Source: Pseudomonas putida
GTDB taxonomy: Bacteria; Pseudomonadota; Gammaproteobacteria; Pseudomonadales; Pseudomonadaceae
Assembly: GCF_005080685.1 (NCBI RefSeq)
Contig: NZ_CP039371.1
Coordinates: 5,208,001 to 5,272,000, forward strand
DNA length: 64,000 nucleotides
Reading direction: 5' to 3'
Part shown: positions 20,730-30,128 of the stretch, in pieces
Layout: each line of letters begins with the position of its first letter
Position numbering within the stretch: the first letter of the stretch is position 1
The notes under the pieces: model-generated
What the model was told of the DNA's origin: nothing
Seen by the model: the letters and a program-made list of their open reading frames with translations, nothing else
Databases searched by the model: none
Made by a program: the position numbers and the translations under genes

Positions 20730-20930
20730 GGTGGCGGTGAAGATCGACGTCTCGAAAAAAAATGGCTTCCATGCGGCAAACCATACGCAACTTGCACATA
20801 GTAGGCAACTGTCGAAGGCGCCCGTTCATCACAAGTCCAACCCGTCGCAACCGTGGCGCTCGACCGATCGTTCCCGCATAATCCCGCGACTGACATTCGG
20901 CAACGGAGAGATTGGGGTGGCGCCTCCCCA

Positions 20931-21287
20931 ATGAACACGATGACCTATACGCTCTACGGCATAAAAGCCTGCGACACCATGAAAAAAGCCCGCACCTGGC
21001 TCGAAGACCAGGCCATCGGCTACGAATTCCACGACTACAAGACCCAGGGCATCGACCGCGACAGCCTCAACCGCTGGTGTGACGAACACGGCTGGGAAGT
21101 CATCCTCAACCGTGCCGGCACCACCTTCCGCAAGCTCGACGACGCCAGCAAGGCCGATCTCGACCAGGCCAAGGCCGTCGAACTGATGCTGGCCCAGCCG
21201 TCGATGATCAAACGCCCGGTGCTCGACCTCGGCAAACGCACCCTGGTCGGCTTCAAGCCCGACCTGTACGCCGCAGCGCTGGCCTGA
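20931..21287 (+). CDS. ArsC-family (Spx/YffB-like) reductase
   Basis: About 118 residues starting MNTMTYTLYGIKACDTMKKA; an alternative ATG at 20940 gives 115. The thioredoxin-like ArsC/Spx fold is indicated by YGIKACDTMKKAR, with a single cysteine at the redox position, and by the C-terminal IKRPVLDLGKRTLVGFKPD. E. coli YffB has the same features and lies beside dapE; here the gene lies directly before dapD, again tied to lysine synthesis. Its biochemical role in this family is poorly defined; a glutathione-dependent reductase is likely. The frame upstream to 20853 is not believed. Confidence 0.88.
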   Translation: MNTMTYTLYGIKACDTMKKARTWLEDQAIGYEFHDYKTQGIDRDSLNRWCDEHGWEVILNRAGTTFRKLDDASKADLDQAKAVELMLAQPSMIKRPVLDLGKRTLVGFKPDLYAAALA

Positions 21288-21329
21288 ACCGGTCTACGTT
21301 CCACCCCCTATTTCGCATGAGGTAATCCT

Positions 21330-22364
21330 ATGTCCAACACTCTGTTCAGCCTGGCCTTCGGTGTCGGCTCCCAGAACCGCCAGGGCACCTGGCTGGAAGT
21401 CTTCTACGCACAACCCCTGGTCAACCCGAGCGCCGAACTGGTCGCCGCCGTGGCACCGATCCTCGGGTACGAAGGTGGCAACCAGGCGATCACCTTCAGC
21501 ACTGCCCAGGCCGCCCAACTGGCCGAGGCCGTGAAAGGCGTCGACGCAGCCCAGGCCGCCCTGCTGACCCGCCTGGCAGAAAGCCACAAGCCGCTGGTCG
21601 CCACCGTGCTGGCCGAAGACGCCGCCCTGACCTCGACCCCAGAGGCCTACCTCAAGCTGCACCTGCTCTCGCACCGCCTGGTCAAGCCGCACGGCGTGAG
21701 CCTGGCCGGTATCTTCCCGCTGCTGCCGAACGTGGCCTGGACCAACCAGGGCGCCGTCGACCTGAGCGAACTGGCCGAACTGCAACTGGAAGCGCGCCTG
21801 AAGGGCGAGCTGCTGGAAGTGTTCTCGGTCGACAAGTTCCCGAAGATGACCGACTACGTGGTCCCGGCCGGCGTGCGTATCGCCGACACCGCCCGCGTGC
21901 GCCTGGGCGCCTACATCGGCGAAGGCACCACCATCATGCACGAAGGCTTCGTCAACTTTAACGCTGGCACCGAAGGCCCAGGCATGATCGAAGGCCGCGT
22001 ATCCGCTGGCGTATTCGTCGGCAAGGGTTCGGACCTGGGCGGCGGCTGCTCGACCATGGGCACCCTGTCCGGTGGCGGCAACATCGTCATCAAGGTGGGC
22101 GAAGGCTGCCTGATCGGCGCCAACGCCGGTATCGGCATCCCACTGGGCGACCGCAACACCGTCGAAGCCGGCCTGTACATCACCGCAGGTACCAAGGTGA
22201 ACCTGCTGGACGAGAACAACGTCCTGGTCAAGGTGGTCAAGGCGCGCGACCTGGCCGGCCAGACCGACCTGCTGTTCCGCCGCAACTCGCTGAACGGCGC
22301 TGTGGAGTGCAAGACCCACAAGTCGGCCATCGAGCTGAATGAGGCGCTGCACGCCCACAACTGA
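21330..22364 (+). CDS. dapD: 2,3,4,5-tetrahydropyridine-2-carboxylate N-succinyltransferase
   Basis: 344 residues, the long DapD type seen in pseudomonads and actinobacteria (the E. coli enzyme is about 274). It succinylates tetrahydrodipicolinate using succinyl-CoA, the step before DapC. A novel N-terminal domain (1-165) is followed by hexapeptide repeats of a left-handed beta helix (GVRIADTARVRLGAYIGEGT, GGGCSTMGTLSGGGN, IGANAGIGIPLGDRN). It starts 42 nt after the ArsC-like gene and ends at a strong terminator. Confidence 0.97.
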   Translation: MSNTLFSLAFGVGSQNRQGTWLEVFYAQPLVNPSAELVAAVAPILGYEGGNQAITFSTAQAAQLAEAVKGVDAAQAALLTRLAESHKPLVATVLAEDAALTSTPEAYLKLHLLSHRLVKPHGVSLAGIFPLLPNVAWTNQGAVDLSELAELQLEARLKGELLEVFSVDKFPKMTDYVVPAGVRIADTARVRLGAYIGEGTTIMHEGFVNFNAGTEGPGMIEGRVSAGVFVGKGSDLGGGCSTMGTLSGGGNIVIKVGEGCLIGANAGIGIPLGDRNTVEAGLYITAGTKVNLLDENNVLVKVVKARDLAGQTDLLFRRNSLNGAVECKTHKSAIELNEALHAHN

Positions 22365-22391
22365 GAACCCTGCTCGGTTTGAAGTGATAAG

Positions 22392-22424
22392 ATCGGGTCT
22401 GATGTCGTGTCAGACCCGATTTTT
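22392..22424 (+). terminator. Intrinsic terminator of dapD
   Basis: An 11-bp perfect stem (22392-22402 with 22410-22420) with a 7-nt loop is followed by TTTT and TC on the plus strand, 28 nt past the dapD stop and just before csdA. Confidence 0.9.
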
Positions 22425-22443
22425 CATTCCAGGCCCCGCTCAC

Positions 22444-23649
22444 ATGTTCCAGCCCTCCCCCTGGCGTGCCGATTTCCCAGCCATCGCCGCCCTGCAACGG
22501 CAGCACCAGACCTACCTGGACAGCGCCGCCACCACCCAGAAGCCCCAAGCCCTGATCGACGCCCTCGGCCATTACTACGGCCATGGCGCGGCCAACGTGC
22601 ACCGGGCCCAGCATTTGCCCGGCGCCTTGGCGACCCAGGCTTTCGAGGCAAGCCGTGACAAGCTGGCGGCCTGGCTCAATGCTGCCGACTCCCGGCAGAT
22701 CGTCTTCACCCACGGCGCCACCTCGGCACTGAACCTGCTGGCCTACGGCCTGGAATACCGTTTCGAGCCGGGGGACGAAATCGCCATCAGCGCCCTCGAG
22801 CACCACGCCAACCTGTTGCCCTGGCAACAACTGGCGCAGCGACGCAACCTGCGCCTGGTCGTGCTGCCGCTGGATAGTCGCGGCTTTATCGATCTGGAGC
22901 AGGCCCTGCAACTGATCGGCCCGCGCACCCGAGTGCTGGCCGTGAGCCAGCTATCCAACGTGTTGGGCACCTGGCAGCCCTTGCCCGCCCTGCTCGCCCA
23001 CGCCCGTGCCCAAGGCGCGCTGACCGTGGTCGACGGGGCACAGGGGGTCGTTCATGGACGCACCGATGTGAGCCAGTTGGGCTGTGACTTCTATGTGTTC
23101 TCCGGCCACAAGCTGTATGGCCCGGAAGGCGTCGGCGTGCTGTATGGGCGCTCCGAGGCGCTGGGGCTGCTGCGCCACTGGCAGTTCGGCGGCGAAATGG
23201 TGCAATTGGCCGATTACCAGGGGGCCAGTTTCCGCCCCGCGCCACTGGGGTTCGAGGCCGGCACGCCGCCAATCGGCGCGGTGATCGCCCTGGGTGCGAC
23301 GCTGGACTACCTGGCCAGCCTCGACCTGCAGGCCGTCCAGGTCCACGAAGCGAACCTGCACCAGCATTTGCTGCGCGGCCTGGCCGACCGCGAAGGCGTA
23401 CGTCTGCTCGGCGCCCCTCAGGCGGCGCTGGCCAGCTTCGTCATCGACGGCGTGCATAACGCCGATATCGCCCACGTCCTCACCGAGCAAGGCATCGCCG
23501 TGCGCGCCGGGCACCATTGCGCCATGCCGTTACTAAAGGGGTTGGGGCTGGACGGCGCGATCCGGGTTTCGCTAGGGCTGTACAACGACAGCGACGACTT
23601 GCAACGCTTCTTCGATGCGCTCGACCAAGGCCTGGAGCTGCTGCAATGA
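22444..23649 (+). CDS. csdA: Cysteine desulfurase CsdA
   Basis: 401 residues from the ATG at 22444 (MFQPSPWRADFPAIAAL). This group II cysteine desulfurase takes sulfur from cysteine as an enzyme persulfide and passes it to CsdE. PLP lysine: FSGHKLYGPEGVGVLYG. The active-site cysteine lies in VRAGHHCAMPLLKGLG near the C-terminus. The neighbouring csdE and tcdA genes separate it from SufS. The 35 residues upstream in the open frame run over the dapD end and terminator and are not coding. Confidence 0.95.
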   Translation: MFQPSPWRADFPAIAALQRQHQTYLDSAATTQKPQALIDALGHYYGHGAANVHRAQHLPGALATQAFEASRDKLAAWLNAADSRQIVFTHGATSALNLLAYGLEYRFEPGDEIAISALEHHANLLPWQQLAQRRNLRLVVLPLDSRGFIDLEQALQLIGPRTRVLAVSQLSNVLGTWQPLPALLAHARAQGALTVVDGAQGVVHGRTDVSQLGCDFYVFSGHKLYGPEGVGVLYGRSEALGLLRHWQFGGEMVQLADYQGASFRPAPLGFEAGTPPIGAVIALGATLDYLASLDLQAVQVHEANLHQHLLRGLADREGVRLLGAPQAALASFVIDGVHNADIAHVLTEQGIAVRAGHHCAMPLLKGLGLDGAIRVSLGLYNDSDDLQRFFDALDQGLELLQ

Positions 23650-24056
23650 ACCTGCCGGCAGAGGCCCGGGAAGCCTTGGATCATTTCGAACAGGCACGCG
23701 GCTGGGAACAGCGTGCGCGGCTGTTGATGCAGTGGGGCGACCGCCTCGAGCCGCTCGGCGAGGCGGACAAGGTCGAGGCCAACCGCGTGCATGGCTGCGA
23801 GAGCCTGGTGTGGTTGGTGGCGCAGCAGCAGGATGGGCAATGGCGGTTCAAGGCCGCCAGCGACGCGCGGCTGTTGCGTGGTTTGCTGGCGTTGCTGCTG
23901 GTGCGGGTGCAGGGGATGACCGGTACGCAACTGGCTGGCCTGGATCTGCGCGAGTGGTTCACCCAACTTGGGCTGGAGCGCCAATTGTCGCCCTCGCGCA
24001 GCAACGGGTTGCATGCGGTGCTGATGCGAATGGCTGAGTTGGTGGCTTCCTGTTGA
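23646..24056 (+). CDS. csdE: Sulfur acceptor protein CsdE
   Basis: 136 residues. It is a SufE-family protein that accepts persulfide sulfur from CsdA on a conserved cysteine, seen here in NRVHGCESLVWLV. The ATG overlaps the csdA stop by 4 nt (ATGA), so the pair is translationally coupled. In E. coli the CSD system sends sulfur through CsdL/TcdA, which is encoded next to it here on the opposite strand. Confidence 0.94.
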   Translation: MNLPAEAREALDHFEQARGWEQRARLLMQWGDRLEPLGEADKVEANRVHGCESLVWLVAQQQDGQWRFKAASDARLLRGLLALLLVRVQGMTGTQLAGLDLREWFTQLGLERQLSPSRSNGLHAVLMRMAELVASC

Positions 24057-24141
24057 GTCGGCGGTGTGCCCTTCGAGGGCAAGTCGGGGCGCCGAACCGC
24101 CGCGCCTACAGGATCACCACCATGTTCAGGTTCGGCGGGGT

Positions 24142-24180
24142 GCCTGTGGGAGCGGGCTTGCCCCGCGAGCAAGCCGCCGC
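24142..24180. repeat. REP-type palindromic sequence downstream of csdE
   Basis: Contains the GGGAGCGGGCTTGCCCCGCGA core of pseudomonad REP sequences in the gap between convergent csdE and tcdA. A degenerate inverted partner may lie at 24072-24105. The core arms GCGGG (24152-24156) and CCCGC (24162-24166) form a small hairpin. Confidence 0.7.
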
Positions 24181-24182
24181 GG

Positions 24183-24992
24183 CTATTCAGGCTTGACCCG
24201 CTCCGACGGCCGCCGCGCCCCCGCCACCAGCTTCTCCACGGCCTTGCTGGCCGCTACCATGCCGAAGGTCGCGGTCACCATCATCACCGCGCCGAAGCCC
24301 CCGGCACAGTCCAGGCGCACGCCTTCGCCGACGAAACTCTTTTGCAGGCACACACTGCCATCTCCCTTGGGATAGCGCAGCTGTTCACTGGAAAACACGC
24401 ACGGCACGCCATAGTTGCGGCTGACATTGCGCGAGAAGTTGTAGTCGCGGCGCAGGGTCGAGCGTACCCGTGAGGCCAGCGGGTCGTTGAAGGTCTTGTT
24501 GAGGTCGCCGATCTGGATCTGCGTCGGGTCGATCTGCCCGCCGGCACCACCGGTGGTCACCACGGCAATCTTGCGCCGCCGGCACCAGGCGATCAGCGCC
24601 GCCTTGGCCATCACGCTGTCGATGCAGTCGATGACGCAATCGAGGTGCTCGGTGATGTACTCGACCATGGTGTCGCGGGTCACGAAGTCGGCCACCGCAT
24701 GCACCGTGCAGGCCGGGTTGATCGCCCGCAGGCGCTCGGCCATGACCTCGACCTTGGGCCGCCCGACCTGTCCTTCCAGTGCATGGGCCTGGCGGTTGGT
24801 ATTGCTGACGCACACGTCATCCAGGTCGAACAGGGTGATCTCACCCACGCCGCTGCGCGCCAGCGCCTCGGCCGCCCACGAGCCGACCCCGCCGATGCCG
24901 ACCACCGCCACATGGGCCTGGCGCAGGCGATGCAAGCCTTCGTCGCCATACAAGCGGGCAACGCCGGCGAAACGTGGATCTTCTGTGCTCAT
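24183..24992 (-). CDS. tcdA: tRNA threonylcarbamoyladenosine dehydratase (CsdL)
   Basis: 269 residues from the ATG at 24992 (MSTEDPRFAGVARLYGDEG). This E1-like, MoeB/ThiF-fold ATPase cyclises t6A37 in tRNA to ct6A, helped by the CsdA-CsdE sulfur relay. The nucleotide-binding site is VAVVGIGGVGSWAAEALARS, followed by the DLDDVCVSNTNRQ segment typical of E1 enzymes. It is convergent with csdE, separated by a REP sequence. Confidence 0.94.
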   Translation of the reverse strand: MSTEDPRFAGVARLYGDEGLHRLRQAHVAVVGIGGVGSWAAEALARSGVGEITLFDLDDVCVSNTNRQAHALEGQVGRPKVEVMAERLRAINPACTVHAVADFVTRDTMVEYITEHLDCVIDCIDSVMAKAALIAWCRRRKIAVVTTGGAGGQIDPTQIQIGDLNKTFNDPLASRVRSTLRRDYNFSRNVSRNYGVPCVFSSEQLRYPKGDGSVCLQKSFVGEGVRLDCAGGFGAVMMVTATFGMVAASKAVEKLVAGARRPSERVKPE

Positions 24993-25124
24993 GTGGATAC
25001 CCCGACGCTCATGCCTCAAAAACCGGCGCGCATTATAGGCCAGTCGCTCCCTGACCTCCACGGTTAGGAAAGACCCTACCAACCCTGCTTTAATGTCCTA
25101 TCCCTTCGACAGATTTGGACGACG

Positions 25125-27713
25125 ATGTCTTCACGTAAATTCGGCATGAACCTGGTGGTGGTCCTGGCCATCGCCGCGTTGTTCACCGGCTTCTGGGCGC
25201 TGATCAACCGCCCAGTCTCCGCTCCCGCCTGGCCGGACCAGATCTCCGGCTTCTCATACTCGCCGTTCCGCCTGGGCGAAAGCCCACAAAAGGGCCAGTA
25301 CCCCAGCGACGACGAGATGCGCCAGGATCTGGAGCAGATGAGCAAGCTCACCGACAACATCCGAATCTACACCGTGGAAGGCACCCAGGCCGAGATCCCG
25401 CGCCTGGCCGAAGAACTGGGCCTGCGCGTGACCCTGGGCATCTGGATCAGCCCCGACCTGGAGCGTAACGAACGCGAGATCAGCAAAGCCATCGAGCTGG
25501 CCAATACATCGCGCAGCGTCGTGCGCGTGGTGGTCGGCAACGAAGCGCTGTTCCGCGAAGAGGTCACCCCCGAAGCGTTGATCCAGTATCTGGACCGGGT
25601 CCGCGCAGCGGTCAAGGTTCCGGTCACCACCAGCGAGCAATGGCACATCTGGAAAGAGCACCCGGAACTGGCCCGCCATGTCGACCTGATCGCCGCGCAC
25701 ATCCTGCCCTACTGGGAATTCGTGCCCATGAAGGACTCGGTTGAATTCGTGCTCGACCGCGCCCGCGAACTCAAGCGTCAGTTCCCGCGCAAGCCGCTGC
25801 TGCTGTCGGAAGTCGGCTGGCCGAGCAACGGCCGCATGCGCGGCGGTGCCGACGCGACCCAGGCCGACCAGGCGATCTACCTGCGGACCCTGGTCAACAC
25901 CCTCAACCGCCGGGGCTACAACTACTTCGTCATCGAAGCCTACGACCAGCCGTGGAAGGCCAGCGACGAAGGTTCGGTAGGCGCCTACTGGGGCGTGTTC
26001 AACGCCGAGCGCCAGCAGAAGTTCAACTTCGAGGGGCCGGTGGTGGCGATTCCCCAATGGCGTGCCCTGGCGGTAGCGTCGGTGGTACTGGCGATGATCG
26101 CCCTCGCCGTGCTGCTGATCGACGGCTCGGCCCTGCGTCAGCGGGGCAGGACCTTCCTGACGTTCATCACCTTCCTGTGCGGATCGGTGCTGGTATGGAT
26201 CGCCTATGACTACAGCCAGCAGTACAGCACCTGGTTCAGCTTGACCGTTGGCGTGTTGCTGGCCCTGGGTGCCCTGGGCGTATTCATCGTGTTGCTGACC
26301 GAGGCCCACGAACTGGCCGAAGCGGTGTGGATCCACAAGCGCCGCCGGGAGTTCCTGCCAGTCCCAGGCGACAGTGCCTACCGGCCCAAGGTCTCGGTGC
26401 ATGTGCCGTGCTACAACGAGCCGCCGGAGATGGTCAAGCAGACCCTCGACGCCCTGGCGGCCCTGGACTACCCCGACTACGAAGTGCTGGTGATCGACAA
26501 CAACACCAAGGACCCGGCCGTGTGGGAACCGCTCAAGGCCCATTGCGAGAAGCTCGGCGAGCGCTTCAAGTTCTTCCATGTCGCGCCCCTGGCCGGCTTC
26601 AAGGGTGGCGCGCTCAACTACCTGATCCCGCACACCGCCAAGGATGCCGAGGTGATCGCGGTCATCGACTCGGACTACTGCGTGGACCGCAACTGGCTCA
26701 AGCACATGGTGCCGCACTTCGCCGATCCGAAGATCGCCGTGGTGCAATCGCCGCAGGACTACCGCGACCAGCACGAAAGCGCCTTCAAGAAGCTGTGCTA
26801 CAGCGAATACAAGGGCTTTTTCCATATTGGCATGGTCACCCGTAACGACCGCGACGCCATCATCCAGCACGGCACCATGACCATGACCCGGCGCACCGTA
26901 CTGGAAGAGCTCGGCTGGGCCGATTGGTGCATCTGCGAAGACGCAGAGCTTGGCCTGCGCGTATTCGAGAAAGGCTTGTCGGCGGCCTATGCCCACAACA
27001 GCTATGGCAAGGGCCTCATGCCCGACACCTTCATCGACTTCAAGAAGCAACGCTTCCGCTGGGCCTACGGCGCCATCCAGATCATCAAGCACCATGCCAG
27101 CGAACTGCTGCGTGGCAAGGGCAGCGAACTGACCCGCGGCCAGCGTTACCACTTCCTAGCCGGCTGGCTGCCGTGGATCGCCGATGGCATGAACATCTTC
27201 TTCACCGTCGGCGCCTTGCTGTGGTCGGCGGCGATGATCATCGTCCCGCACCGGGTCGACCCACCCTTGATGATCTTCGCCATCCCGCCGCTGGCGCTGT
27301 TCTTCTTCAAGGTCGGCAAGATCGTCTTCCTCTACCGCCGCGCGGTGGGGGTCGACCTCAAGGACGCCTTCGCTGCCGCACTGGCGGGGCTGGCGTTGTC
27401 GCACACGATCGCCAAGGCAGTGCTGTACGGCTTCTTCACCAGCAGCATGCCGTTCTTCCGTACACCGAAAAACGCCGACAGCCATGGGGTACTGGTGGCG
27501 ATTTCCGAGGCCCGGGAAGAGCTGTTCATCATGTTGCTGCTGTGGGGGGCCGCCGCTGGCATCTTCCTGGTGCAGGGGCTGCCAAGTTCGGATATGCGCT
27601 TCTGGGTCGCCATGCTGCTGGTGCAGTCGTTGCCGTACCTTGCGGCACTGGTGATGGCATTGCTGTCATCCCTGCCCAAGCCTGCTCCGCAGGAAAACCC
27701 CGTGCAGGTGTAG
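25125..27713 (+). CDS. ndvB: NdvB-like fused GH17 transglycosidase / GT2 glucan synthase
   Basis: 862 residues: an N-terminal membrane anchor (about 8-28), a periplasmic GH17 domain (40-305), two membrane helices (315-392), a cytosolic GT2 domain (420-650) and four or more C-terminal membrane helices. GH17 catalytic glutamates are E140 (VVGNE) and E229 (SEVGWPSNG). The GT2 domain has D515-S-D517 and Q642-RFR-W646 (QxxRW). The layout fits synthesis of a beta-1,3-linked glucan in the membrane and its elongation, branching or cyclisation in the periplasm. P. aeruginosa NdvB has this architecture and makes periplasmic glucans linked to biofilm drug tolerance. Confidence 0.88.
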   Translation: MSSRKFGMNLVVVLAIAALFTGFWALINRPVSAPAWPDQISGFSYSPFRLGESPQKGQYPSDDEMRQDLEQMSKLTDNIRIYTVEGTQAEIPRLAEELGLRVTLGIWISPDLERNEREISKAIELANTSRSVVRVVVGNEALFREEVTPEALIQYLDRVRAAVKVPVTTSEQWHIWKEHPELARHVDLIAAHILPYWEFVPMKDSVEFVLDRARELKRQFPRKPLLLSEVGWPSNGRMRGGADATQADQAIYLRTLVNTLNRRGYNYFVIEAYDQPWKASDEGSVGAYWGVFNAERQQKFNFEGPVVAIPQWRALAVASVVLAMIALAVLLIDGSALRQRGRTFLTFITFLCGSVLVWIAYDYSQQYSTWFSLTVGVLLALGALGVFIVLLTEAHELAEAVWIHKRRREFLPVPGDSAYRPKVSVHVPCYNEPPEMVKQTLDALAALDYPDYEVLVIDNNTKDPAVWEPLKAHCEKLGERFKFFHVAPLAGFKGGALNYLIPHTAKDAEVIAVIDSDYCVDRNWLKHMVPHFADPKIAVVQSPQDYRDQHESAFKKLCYSEYKGFFHIGMVTRNDRDAIIQHGTMTMTRRTVLEELGWADWCICEDAELGLRVFEKGLSAAYAHNSYGKGLMPDTFIDFKKQRFRWAYGAIQIIKHHASELLRGKGSELTRGQRYHFLAGWLPWIADGMNIFFTVGALLWSAAMIIVPHRVDPPLMIFAIPPLALFFFKVGKIVFLYRRAVGVDLKDAFAAALAGLALSHTIAKAVLYGFFTSSMPFFRTPKNADSHGVLVAISEAREELFIMLLLWGAAAGIFLVQGLPSSDMRFWVAMLLVQSLPYLAALVMALLSSLPKPAPQENPVQV

Positions 27714-27740
27714 TGGCGCATACGCGGGCGGTCGCAGCGC

Positions 27741-30128
27741 TCAGACCGCCCGACAAATTGCCGGCAGTGTTTCGTAATACAGGGTGGGGTCCGACGGGTC
27801 GGCAGGCTGGAACTCCAGGACACAGGTGCCCAGTTCGGGCGACTCTACCCTCAGGCGGCGTCCGGGACGAAAGTCATGCAAAAAGATCAGTCCACCACGC
27901 TGAACTACCGTGATGAAACCATCCACCTCATCGCTCACCGCAGCTCCGGTAGGCAATGGCTGGCCAGCGAACGCGCCATGCAATAACAAGCGGCGCCGCT
28001 CGTAGGCCTCGAACACCACCTGTGACACCGCTGCACGCTGCGCCTGCACGGTCGCCAGGGCATTGCCCAGTTCGACGTTGCGAGGCAGGCTGGGGGCGTG
28101 AACTTGAACCTGGCTGCTACCAAAAGGCTCGACGCGGGCGACCACCCCGCGGCCGTTACCATCGGTCCAGACGGGACCGCTTGGGGTGTTGACCTTGACG
28201 CCAGCCAGTTCCCCAATGCTCAACAAGGCGAACGTGTCCTGCACGGGGTAGGCCGAAAGGGTGAGGCCAGCGTCGTGAACGACAGCCCCACCACGAACCT
28301 GGGCAGTCAGGCTGCGCCGCCCCCGCCCGGTATCGACGTGATCCAGACGTACTTGGTTGTAGCGCGACATCAGCGACAGGCCGATACGGCTTTGCAGCAG
28401 GTCTTCGCCACTGTGCCGCTCAAGTCCGAGATCGTAGGCCACGCGATCGTTCAATCGCTCATGAAAGGTCACGCCAACTCGCTGCAGGTTCCCTGCGTTT
28501 CGGAAGGTCGTGCGCAGCCGGCGGCTGCCACCCAGTGGTACGCTCACACCAAGATGCATAGCTCGCGCCCGATCCCCCGCAGCGCCCATTCCCCAGTCCA
28601 TTCCAGCATTGACGGAAAACTGGGTCAGTTGCTTGGACCACGCCAACCCGAGCCGGCCCGAACGCTCGCCATCGATCAGGCGCGACCGACTGACCGACAG
28701 GTTCAAGCCACCGATGACGGCATGCTGCCAGGACCCACCCAGACTGTATTGATCGCGCTCGAACACACGTCGCACTCTGTAGGCACCAGGCAAGGTGTCA
28801 TGAAACTCCCGATAGCCCTGACCTTGGCGCAAATAGCCGAGCGTCACTTGCCAATTCGGCGCCAAGCGCTGCGACAGCTGAAGCTGCCCCTGCGCCCCGA
28901 CCCGCGCACTATGGCTTACCAGGGAATGACGCACCGTTGCCGATGCTTGGGCGTCGACCCAGGGTTGCATGCCAAGCCCCCACCCCAGCGCTTGGTAACC
29001 ACTACTGGAAAGCCCTCCCAGGCTTGCACTGAGGCCTTCGGCCAGGGCCCCGTTCCAGCCGCCACTGAGCACCGCCGGCGACTGTCGGACTCCGCGCAGC
29101 GTGCCCAGGCCAAAGGTAAAACCGGTCGGTGAATCCGCTGCCGCAGCCGGCGCCGCCGACAATCGTCGCTCCCGCCGTTCGCCGCTGGCCTCGATGATCG
29201 TCACCTGCAAGGGAGCATGCGCGTCCACCTGCGCGGGCAGCTCGACAGCGAACGGGCCGGCAGCCACCCATGCCGTATGCACCAGCCGCCCCGCCTGTCG
29301 CACCTCCAGGCGGGCCTGGGTTTGCGCGATACCCTCGACCAACCGCCGCTGCCACTGCCCTGCCAAGGCTTGCTCGGGAAACACCTGCCCCCCTGTGACC
29401 GCCAGGCCGCTCAGCACGGGATTCCCCAAGTTGATCTGGCCAAGTTGCAAGACCAAGCCCTGGTCAGCGAGGCCGCGCTGGGCGTAGGCATCGAGCAGCG
29501 TGCGGCGTTGCCGACCGCCGAATTGGCTGAAAATCTGGTTCGTGCGCAGTGCCCAGCCCCCGGCATTCATGCCAAGCTCGGTCCTGGCGGCCCAAGCGTC
29601 CTCGGCACCACGCTTGAAGCGATGATTAGCCCAAGACAGGTCGTAGTTGAGAATCCCCGCCACGCCACCGGTATCGTATTCCAGCAACGGCTTGCCAGCG
29701 TGAAGCGGCATCAGCCCGGAAGCGGGCACTCTCAGGTCGACCACGGCGTTCTGGGGGTCGAGCGACACCTGGGTCTGCGGATGCTCGAGAGCGAACCGAT
29801 GACAATCGGTGCCTGGATCGCTGGACTGATCGGCAGGAACCTGCAGTTGGGCAGCCTCCAGCAACGACCGATCGAAGCACAAGCGCCCTGCTTCGGAGAA
29901 ACGCACTTCGACAGTTCCCAGAGAGCGGTCGTTGACCCTCAATTTGACCCGCTGGAGCCCGGGTATAAAGCGTGGCGACTGGCCGAGGTACGCCGCTACC
30001 GCCGGATCGACGCCACGCGCGCGCAAGGTCTGCAGGTCAAACACTGCCTCCGCACTACGCGCTTGTCCTGGGTTGAGCCCAGCGACGCACGCGTAGCCCA
30101 GACATATCAGCCGCCACCTGCCCCACAT
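27741..30128 (-). CDS. Fimbrial outer-membrane usher
   Basis: 795 residues. Ushers form the outer-membrane pore through which chaperone-bound pilins are added and exported. After a signal peptide (about 1-26) comes the PapC/FimD-type N-terminal domain (VFDLQTLRARGVDPAVAAYL, VKLRVNDRSLGTVEVRF), then a long beta barrel with many alternating aromatic strands, a plug region and C-terminal domains with CVLEFQ. The ATG overlaps the chaperone stop by 1 nt (TGATG). It ends 28 nt from the convergent ndvB stop. Confidence 0.88.
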   Translation of the reverse strand: MWGRWRLICLGYACVAGLNPGQARSAEAVFDLQTLRARGVDPAVAAYLGQSPRFIPGLQRVKLRVNDRSLGTVEVRFSEAGRLCFDRSLLEAAQLQVPADQSSDPGTDCHRFALEHPQTQVSLDPQNAVVDLRVPASGLMPLHAGKPLLEYDTGGVAGILNYDLSWANHRFKRGAEDAWAARTELGMNAGGWALRTNQIFSQFGGRQRRTLLDAYAQRGLADQGLVLQLGQINLGNPVLSGLAVTGGQVFPEQALAGQWQRRLVEGIAQTQARLEVRQAGRLVHTAWVAAGPFAVELPAQVDAHAPLQVTIIEASGERRERRLSAAPAAAADSPTGFTFGLGTLRGVRQSPAVLSGGWNGALAEGLSASLGGLSSSGYQALGWGLGMQPWVDAQASATVRHSLVSHSARVGAQGQLQLSQRLAPNWQVTLGYLRQGQGYREFHDTLPGAYRVRRVFERDQYSLGGSWQHAVIGGLNLSVSRSRLIDGERSGRLGLAWSKQLTQFSVNAGMDWGMGAAGDRARAMHLGVSVPLGGSRRLRTTFRNAGNLQRVGVTFHERLNDRVAYDLGLERHSGEDLLQSRIGLSLMSRYNQVRLDHVDTGRGRRSLTAQVRGGAVVHDAGLTLSAYPVQDTFALLSIGELAGVKVNTPSGPVWTDGNGRGVVARVEPFGSSQVQVHAPSLPRNVELGNALATVQAQRAAVSQVVFEAYERRRLLLHGAFAGQPLPTGAAVSDEVDGFITVVQRGGLIFLHDFRPGRRLRVESPELGTCVLEFQPADPSDPTLYYETLPAICRAV

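Noticed and set aside
20707..20938. Two short minus-strand frames containing MEAIFF or SHFF
   Set aside because: They are not separate genes. They are the out-of-frame 5' end of the toxin and unconserved upstream sequence.
22339..22443. N-terminal extension of csdA back to 22339
   Set aside because: It overlaps the dapD end and its terminator; the ATG at 22444 gives the normal CsdA start.
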